64,000 bases of DNA from Sympetrum striolatum (Eukaryota > Arthropoda > Insecta > Odonata > Libellulidae): NCBI GenBank assembly GCA_947579665.1, contig CANPUZ010000061.1, forward strand, positions 868,001 to 932,000, read 5' to 3'. Below are positions 57,328 to 64,000 of the stretch, one piece after another. The position numbers were made by a program, and so were the translations under genes. The notes beneath the pieces are model-generated. The model worked only from the letters and a program-made list of their open reading frames with translations, had not been told where the DNA came from and ran no database searches. Position 1 is the stretch's first letter, and each line of letters starts with the position of its first letter.

Positions 57328-60016
57328 ATGGGCGAAGTTGTTATTAATTCCTTCTGTCGGCTATGCCTGAGAGAGACTTTTTCTCTCAGAAATATTTTTT
57401 CCAGCCAGTCTCCTTCAGGTGAACTGATTTACCAAGTGTTGAACTACGTGTACAATTTAGAGGTTAGTTTGCTGTGATGTCTTTTAGATATATGTTGCGG
57501 TTGTTTTAAGTTTATCTTCCAGCAACGACCACTTGGAAATGTTAATGTTTTGATTCCTATTTAATCCAGAAGAGATAATCGAATTTTTATATGACGTATT
57601 TCTTTTGTTTGGACGGTATTTCTCGAGAATGCAATGTCTTAGAGGGAGAAGTTTCATCGGAAATCTAGTGCCGGTTGTTAGCACGAACGAATTTGGGAAT
57701 TACGTTTGCTTAGCGCTTGAGTTCTCCCGGAATGATAGATGTTGCTGAAACGTGTGATTGCCTTTATTGGATTAATAATTATATTTTATATTTGTTAGAT
57801 TTGCCCTGACGACGGTCTGCCACCTCTAATATGTGCACCGTGCACTTGGAAAATGCTCGAATTCAACAGTTACAAGATGAATGTTCATTTTGCAAAGGAA
57901 GAGATTGTAAAATTGTTGAACGAGATAAGGCCTGTGAGTACTCTCTCAAATAATGTCGAAGTAAACTGGTGTGAAGTTCATTTAAATATATATTCCAGTA
58001 TTTAATGTACATCCGAAGAATTATCTTACCTTTAATTACTTTTAGGATTGTGTGGAAGATTGTGGCAATAGCGAGAATGGTGACACGCCATTGGCATCCG
58101 ATTCTAATCCTCCGGTGAGTTTACGGAAATGTGTATTATATATAAATTTGATAAACATACTACCATTGGTATTTAAATGTTTAATAAGTATTTGACAATA
58201 TGTTTATTCATGTTTGATTCGGAAAAATATACGTAAATTTTAATATTTTTCCAGGTTAATATCAAAGAGGAGATAGATATAGAAGAATGGCAGATGCCAG
58301 AGGATTTGAAAAGACCAATGGATACTGAAGTGAGTTTCATAATTAGTAGATTTTTGGTTTCAATTGAGATTTTTTGATTTCCCGATTATGATACATTGAC
58401 ATTACTGTTCTTTTCTATAGGGAGAAGGCTCTGAATCATTACTGCATTCAGACGGAAACATCATGAATATTCAACAAGAGTCAGCTTCATCAGAAGTGGT
58501 GAGCATCGCATTTATTCATTAATCATAAGTATTATGCTCACTTTGACTGGAAATTAAAATCAGAATAATGCTCAAAGAATGTTTCAATGATTTTAATTTG
58601 TGTTGTACATTGTGTGCTAACGTTTTATTTTATTATTCTCAATTAATGAAAGCAACTTTTATCCAATTTAGATATCGCAAGGGATAAACTTAGAGCTGAA
58701 GCAAGAGGAGCTGATTATTGACCAAGAGGAAGCAATTCAGGTAATTATAATTCTCGGTATTGTAATTATGTTCTAATATATATATATCTTCTCTTGAATG
58801 TCCATCTCTCAGACTTTGCTATATATTTATTTGGGTTGCAAATAGGGTTTGTGCAGTAAAGTAATTGTAACTGGGAAACCTCATGACATATAACTATATA
58901 ACTGTTGATGTCGTGTAATGGAATCTTAAATATGTTTATGATTACTTTATGTTTTCAATAATATCTTTCACATTTTAATTTCTGCTTAGCAATTGACAGA
59001 AAATAATAATCAGTTCTGTGTATTGACTTGTAATTTTGTCTACGATTCATTGCATACGGATGTCAAATATGAAGTGAGAGTTTATCAATTTATTCATTCG
59101 TCTTTTTCGGTCTTTCGTGTTGATTTCCTAATACTGGGACTAGTTTGTTTTTTTAAATAAACTACTTTAACTTGTTTCATATCAATACTGATTACTATTT
59201 TCTTCATTTCAGACCCCTGGGTCTTCGGATTTAACAAATATGTTGAGTTTGGAGGCTCCAGAAGAAGCTGTTGGGAGTCCGTTTGAGGGAGAGAGCATTT
59301 GCTCTACTCAAAGTATCTCCGTTGAGATGAGAGACACCAAAAAGGGGATTCATGAGGAAGATCTAAGAGATAATGTTGTTCCAGAAGAGGAATCTCTATC
59401 TTCTGAGACGTCAAAGAGCATTCTGGATGTTAGGAAATCGGGACGGTCACACTTAAAAGCCCCTTTTTCTAAGAGTGGGTTTATTTGTGATATTTGTAAA
59501 AAACGTTTTAAAAATAGGCAGAATTTGGGTCACCATATGAGGGTCCATTATGATGAAAGACCATTTAGCTGTAGTAAATGTGATAAAACTTTTAAGTTTG
59601 ACAATGTGAGGTATAAACATGAGCTCATACATCTTAGAGACGAAATTAATTTTGGAAGAACTAAAAAGGGAACCAAAAAAAGGCTGTATTCTTGTGACTT
59701 ATGTGCAAAGAATTTTAGTTCTAATTATAGCCTATGGAGACATTCTAATATCCATAGTAGTAAATTTAAATGTAGCTCTTGTGGAAAATGTTTTGGGGAT
59801 AATTTATCTCTTAAGAGACATTTAACAACTCACACAAAAGAGAAGCCATTTAAATGCAAAGTGTGCTTGAAATGTTTTAATCAAAAGGGTAATCTGAAGG
59901 ATCATTCGCTCATTCATTCTTCTGAGAGACCATATGTCTGTGATATTTGTGATAAGAGGTTCAAGAGAAAGAAATATAAGACTGTACATGCATTAAGTCA
60001 TTTGAGAAAAAAATGA
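57328..60016 (+). CDS. ZAD plus six C2H2 zinc-finger protein, eight exons, 482 aa
   Basis: Predicted nuclear DNA-binding transcription factor. Exons: 57328-57462, 57799-57933, 58046-58114, 58255-58329, 58421-58498, 58672-58740, 58990-59073, 59213-60016; every intron is GT-AG and phase 0. Residues 1-90 form the ZAD (zinc-finger associated) dimerisation domain: C10/C13 in FCRLCLRE, and C57/C60 in DDGLPPLICAPC. Residues 91-300 are an acidic linker spread over small exons. Six C2H2 fingers follow at about 307-327, 335-355, 376-396, 402-422, 430-450 and 458-478, with HTKEKPFKC and HSSERPYVC linkers, and the protein ends HLRKK. The Met chosen is the first before the ZAD cysteines. Target genes cannot be inferred. 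The gene looks intact, unlike everything else in the window. Confidence 0.9.
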
Positions 60017-60078
60017 TATTCTTATTGTCTATGTTTGTCCCTTTAGCATATTCATATGTTTCTTTACTGAAGACTGCT

Positions 60079-60084
60079 AATAAA
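60079..60084 (+). promoter_or_regulatory. Polyadenylation signal of the ZAD gene
   Basis: AATAAA lies 63 bases after the TGA stop, followed by a GT-rich stretch near 60098-60115. Confidence 0.7.
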
Positions 60085-60116
60085 TATGGAGGAAAAATGT
60101 TCATTTGTATTATTGT

Positions 60117-60689
60117 TTGCCGAATAGTCTTAAATCCTTTACCTTTGAATTGATATGTTTTTTAATTTAATCAACGTACTGAACGTAACAAACTTTGCAA
60201 TACAAATATCTGCATAACGTGCTAACTTAAAAGGGGTTTTACAAAGAGAAAATATGACCGATTCCAAGAAATACTAATTTTTTAATTAATTCCCCTTTGA
60301 GAGAATATTCTGAGCTTCACAAAGCTCGACTTTTTATAGGTCTTCTCATATAGACTACATATTTAGTTTTTATTTTAAAGTTGATATAAGAGATTTATTT
60401 TATAGGAAGATATTTATTTGATCTATCTACTTAAATTGTTGGTGAACAGTGTCAATATGTAAGTGTGTTTCCTTCCATTAACTAAATATTCATTGACAAT
60501 TGGAGCTAACGTTCTAACAGGAATATGCAGTTAAATTACTTTCATATACTTCTACAATTTCTACTATACTTAATTTGACTACGTATAACAATTAAAAAAA
60601 AATGATACAAACACATTGCTTGTCCTTATAATAAGATGAACATTAGATACATCTTTCCTTTTGAGCTTTTCTCCTTTACAGGTACAATG
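60117..60689. other. AT-rich spacer
   Basis: Nothing recognisable between the ZAD gene and the Helitron fragment. Confidence 0.5.
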
Positions 60690-61453
60690 TTGCTTGTTTT
60701 GCTGTCTAATTCTGCAAGCATGATGATAACTCTGATTTTAAGTCGTCATAATATCGAGACGGTCTTAAGAAGTATTGAAAATATTCTTAAAATTCGCTGC
60801 AATTTCTCTGTCTTGCATCAAACCTGGGTCTTCTTGGTGAACTTAATATGCAGAACAACAGAATATCACCATCTCTATGTGTGAAAAATCAAGCAGAAAT
60901 ATTGGGTACAACTGCCTCAAAAGACGTCCTACTTTTCCCTTATATTCCTTATGGGAGAAATTGTAATGTGCTCTGGCATCGAACCCAGGAACAGCATGGT
61001 CTTATTTCATTTTTTTTCTTAAACCAAGTCTTAATATACATCTTCTATCAAAGCAAGAACTTCCTATCATTTCGATAAGTGCATCAAAAAAATAATGAAA
61101 AACTAACCCAATGTATTTTAAATGGGCGGCATATTTACTGCCCGGCATCAAACCCAGGTCTTTTTTGTAATACTTCCTATGCAATACAATGGAAGATCAC
61201 CATTTCTAACTATGTGTGAATATTCAAGCAGAAATATTGGTTGCAACTTCCTCAAACGACGTCCTACTTTTCCCTTATATTCCTTATGGGAGAAATTGTA
61301 ATGTGCTCTGGTATCGAACCCAGGTATAGTACGGTCTTATTTCATTTTTTTTCTTAAACAGAGTCTTAATATACATCTTCTATCTAAGCACGAACTTCCT
61401 ATCATTTCGATAAGTGCATCAAAAATAATAATGAAAAACTACCTCGATGTATT
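60690..61453 (-). mobile_element. Helitron-like fragment with a roughly 340-bp internal duplication
   Basis: Remnant of the 3' side near 60712 (TTCTGCAAGCA), then boxes ATCAAACCTGGG (60817), GGCATCGAACCCAGG (60977), GGCATCAAACCCAGG (61144) and GGTATCGAACCCAGG (61309). The blocks from GTGCTCTGG onward recur about 340 bp apart, as in 4697-5182. It stops at a TTAA (61454-61457). Confidence 0.65.
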
Positions 61454-61459
61454 TTAACC

Positions 61460-61800
61460 CTTTACCTCACCTTTTGAGTATGCATGTAGTTTATGGGAAA
61501 TTTCATATTCGGCAATTAGAAAAAGTACAACGAAAGGCGATTTGCAAAGAATTGCTACGATAAAACAGCGAGTGTTAATGATACAGGACGCAGGATGGGA
61601 ATCATTACAAGAAAACTTCAAAGGATAAATTTATTAAATAAGTTCAGAGAAATTACAGATGATGTAACCAATATAATGCGACTGTTATATGTTCTGATAC
61701 TGCCAGAAAGATTAGGGAAATAGATGCTGGAACAAATCGCTTCAAAAATTCATTTTTTCCTCAAAGTATAGGCGAAAGCAACCGTTTAGGAAAATAGAGT
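61460..61800 (+). pseudogene. CR1/Jockey-type LINE C-terminal relic
   Basis: Across three frames one can read YACSLWEISYSAIRK, KVQRKAI-like sequence, GWESLQENF, INLLNKFREITDD and finally ARKIREIDAGTNRFKNSFFP, the order found at the end of CR1/Jockey ORF2. It is heavily frameshifted. Confidence 0.55.
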
Positions 61801-62261
61801 CAAGGTGCTTGCACCCCCTGCCACACGCCAAAAGGAGGCTTGCTGGGTTCTTACATAGACATAGGTATTTCTGGTTGCTGATTTGAAAAATATAACATAA
61901 ATCACACTATGCAAGGTGATTTGTTATTTTAACTTTAATAATTTCCATTACACCTTTTAGCTCACGTTATACAGAAAGATTGAAGAAACTTTATATGAAT
62001 ATTCCTATGATGGCTACAAATACATTTCAGGAATGTTCAGAAAATGGTTCCATGAAGGTTCAAAAATGTTCACAGTTCACATGCCTTTATTATAACACAG
62101 CAATGGTCTTATTATACAAAAAATATTACTCCTATTTGCAGTAAAATTTTCAGATGAAAATGGGCACAGGGTGTGCCAATGAGCTTCAAAAAAGTGTCTT
62201 TTTTGCCCTAAATTAAACCCAATTTATGTAAATGACAGGTAGTACATAGAGAACATTATTG
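61801..62261. other. Spacer without recognised gene
   Basis: AT-rich; no feature seen apart from a short GC-richer patch at 61800-61850. Confidence 0.45.
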
Positions 62262-62265
62262 TTAA

Positions 62266-62842
62266 ACCTCGAGTACTCGCGTCTTGGTCGAATCTGAATT
62301 TTAAAATTCCATATCTTTTTATAAGTGCTTCTTTACCTCTTCTTTCTCGTAGCAGCTGAGTTTTAGAATGTTCTGAACCAGTCGTGCATTTTTGCCAGAA
62401 ATGGAAGTTTAATTGTTTAAACAAATTCATTCTTAGCGGTAGTGCCAGGTAGATGAAAGACCTTTATGTGAAATATTGCATTTTTGTTACCGACTTAATT
62501 TTTAGAGATATTATATAAATTTCATATAATTAATGATTATCATTAATGTATTAAATGTTATTTTATTTTTAAACAGTATTTATACGCAATATTCCAACTT
62601 CATCAGTCATATATATATTTACGTCAGGGATATCGAATATTTACGGAATATTAAAATTATTTGAAAAAAATTTGATTTTATTTTAATAAACAGGTTAGCC
62701 ATTAATAAATACGACATCATCACTAATGAATTAAAAATTTATTCACTGCATTTTGAGACAATTTTCCCCTTTGGAAGATGTCGGGTCGATTCCACCCAAC
62801 GCGACTACTGACGTGACGATTTGGGACGTTAGTACTCGAGGG
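62266..62842. mobile_element. TTAA-flanked piggyBac-type miniature element 1 (577 bp)
   Basis: TTAA at 62262-62265 and 62843-62846. The left ACCTCGAGTACTCGCGTC pairs with the reverse complement of the right end, CCCTCGAGTACTAACGTC. AT-rich non-coding core. Confidence 0.7.
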
Positions 62843-62909
62843 TTAAAAGACCTAAGAGACGCAGAATGACGAAAAGAAAAGATAAGAAAGTTAAGAATTA
62901 AAATGTGTA

Positions 62910-62934
62910 CACTGGTGCACTCAAAGCACCAGTG
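62910..62934. repeat. Perfect 9-bp stem hairpin beside a TTAA
   Basis: CACTGGTGC, 7-nt loop, GCACCAGTG, then CTGGAGGG and TTAA (62942-62945). The GGG-TTAA edge suggests the end of another TTAA element whose partner end is unclear (TTAACCCTTTACC at 61454 is a weak candidate). Confidence 0.6.
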
Positions 62935-63049
62935 CTGGAGGGTTAATTGTCCATGCCAGGAAACACGCTATTTCAAATTGTTTATAAAATATATTGTTAT
63001 TGAAAGGAAGCCCACTTTAAAGAATGAAATATATTCTATGACACTCTAA

Positions 63050-63627
63050 CCCTTCCTTGACTGTGTCGTCAGCTGTGCGGGGTACTAGGGTACCCCAATG
63101 CCTTTTTTGCTAATATTAGGTAATTTTTTTGTTTTTCTTTTAATTAACTTATAAATATGTTTAGAAATACATTACTGATTATTTTGTTGAGATTATCTTT
63201 CATTATTTTGGAGGTAGCATTAGAGGTTTGGCTATTATATGGCGTCATCCCAGGCACACCCAAAAACATCCCTGTACATGAAATATACTGACGATAATGT
63301 GATATAATTACTGTTAATGCAATAAATAATGAATCAATTACAAAACCCGTAAGAAAGGGTGACTGAATAGCCACAATCACACGACATGACATTGCGTACA
63401 GCAATCCAAGCGAAAGTGGCTGTGCGGGATACTTTGGTACCCCATTAAAAAACTAAAGATATTTAGGAAATGAGTCTGTGAAACAAATTTCTTTCAATTA
63501 CAAAATATGGAAGAAACATTTATGCACGAATACATGGAATGAGAAACATATGTGCTTAAAAATAAAACTTTTCTGTTGAATTTAGCTATTTTGGGGTCCT
63601 CCAGTACCCTGCTACGTCAGGGAAGGG
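63050..63627. mobile_element. TTAA-flanked piggyBac-type miniature element 2 (578 bp)
   Basis: Right TTAA at 63628-63631 and left CTAA (one change) at 63046-63049. The left CCCTTCCTTGAC pairs with the reverse complement of the right end, CCCTTCCCTGAC. Subterminal GTGCGGGGTACTAGGGTACC (63075) recurs as GTGCGGGATACTTTGGTACC (63422) and inverted near the right end. No protein is encoded. Confidence 0.7.
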
Positions 63628-63631
63628 TTAA

Positions 63632-63899
63632 GGTCATTCTTTCTCATACTAAAGTGCTAATTCTTTGAAGAAAAAGTCAGGAGGCAATCACAAAATAAAT
63701 GTAATTGATAAAGGAATAGCTTTTGTCCAAACCATTGTTAAAGTGGTTACACCAAATTAAATGGTTCTAAGGTTATGAAGTCTATAAAAAGTATTTCCTG
63801 ATTTAAATAAAATTATATATACGTAAAATGGGTACCATGAAATAATTTTTGTTGTTTTGAGTAAGTAGCGAGTATATCTATAAAATAAATCACTTATAT
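63632..63899. other. AT-rich spacer
   Basis: No gene or repeat recognised. Confidence 0.5.
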
Positions 63900-64000
63900 C
63901 AGGGTTTCCCAAACTTTTTCTGCAATGGAACACTTCGTAAATCTGGGAAGTTTAACAGAACACTAAGCTTATATTTAGGTTAGGTAATTCTACTTGTAAA
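63900..64000 (+). mobile_element. hAT-type left terminus running off the window
   Basis: CAGGGTTTCCCAAACTTTTT followed by GGAACAC is a common hAT (Charlie-like) terminal sequence. The rest lies outside the window. Confidence 0.6.

Overview
This is eukaryotic nuclear DNA, AT-rich and crowded with transposons. The best clue to its source is a spliced gene at 57328-60016 for a ZAD plus C2H2 zinc-finger protein, an architecture expanded in arthropods and above all insects. With Jockey/CR1-type and RTE LINEs, piggyBac, hAT-like and Helitron-like elements, this points to an insect; I cannot name the species. No operon, CRISPR array, rRNA or complete tRNA gene is visible.

Layout. 1-1133 is AT-rich spacer. 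1134-4696 is a decayed LINE split by a 2.28-kb hAT-like insertion (2222-4504, 8-bp target duplication). 4697-5182 is a Helitron fragment. 5380-8990 is a second LINE whose ORF1 has a PHD-like finger and zinc knuckles. 9018-12798 is a broken piggyBac copy (P1) carrying two Helitrons. 13673-50765 is a three-copy tandem array (units A 13673-26997, B 26998-39454, C 39455-50765). 49979-54685 is a full-length but dead piggyBac (P2), with TTAA at both ends and the same two Helitrons inside. 55557-56157 (minus strand) holds two exons of a decayed E2F-family gene. 57328-60016 is the ZAD zinc-finger gene. 60690-64000 is again transposon debris: a Helitron fragment, a LINE tail, two TTAA-flanked piggyBac-type miniature elements and the edge of a hAT element.

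Each array unit carries, in order: part of an element with ACTTTCTCC ends, the 3' part of a Helitron, a conserved non-coding block, an inverted-repeat element with a P-transposase-like C-terminal fragment, a GCCCG-rich hAT-like insert, an RTE LINE lying in a Helitron remnant, two further Helitrons head to head, the left end of a piggyBac, and the start of another Helitron. Junctions B and C share the same 19-bp filler, so this is a true tandem duplication and not independent insertions.

The dominant family is a roughly 1.1-kb Helitron-like element. It inserts between A and T with no target duplication, begins TC, has a 7-bp hairpin 13 nt from its other end, and is built internally from roughly 160-bp monomers that each carry a tRNA T-arm/B-box-like motif (GGTTCGANNCC). 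Empty sites in units A and C give exact ends for one copy in unit B, and three head-to-tail junctions have no intervening base, as expected from rolling-circle read-through. The E2F remnant and the ZAD gene point away from each other.
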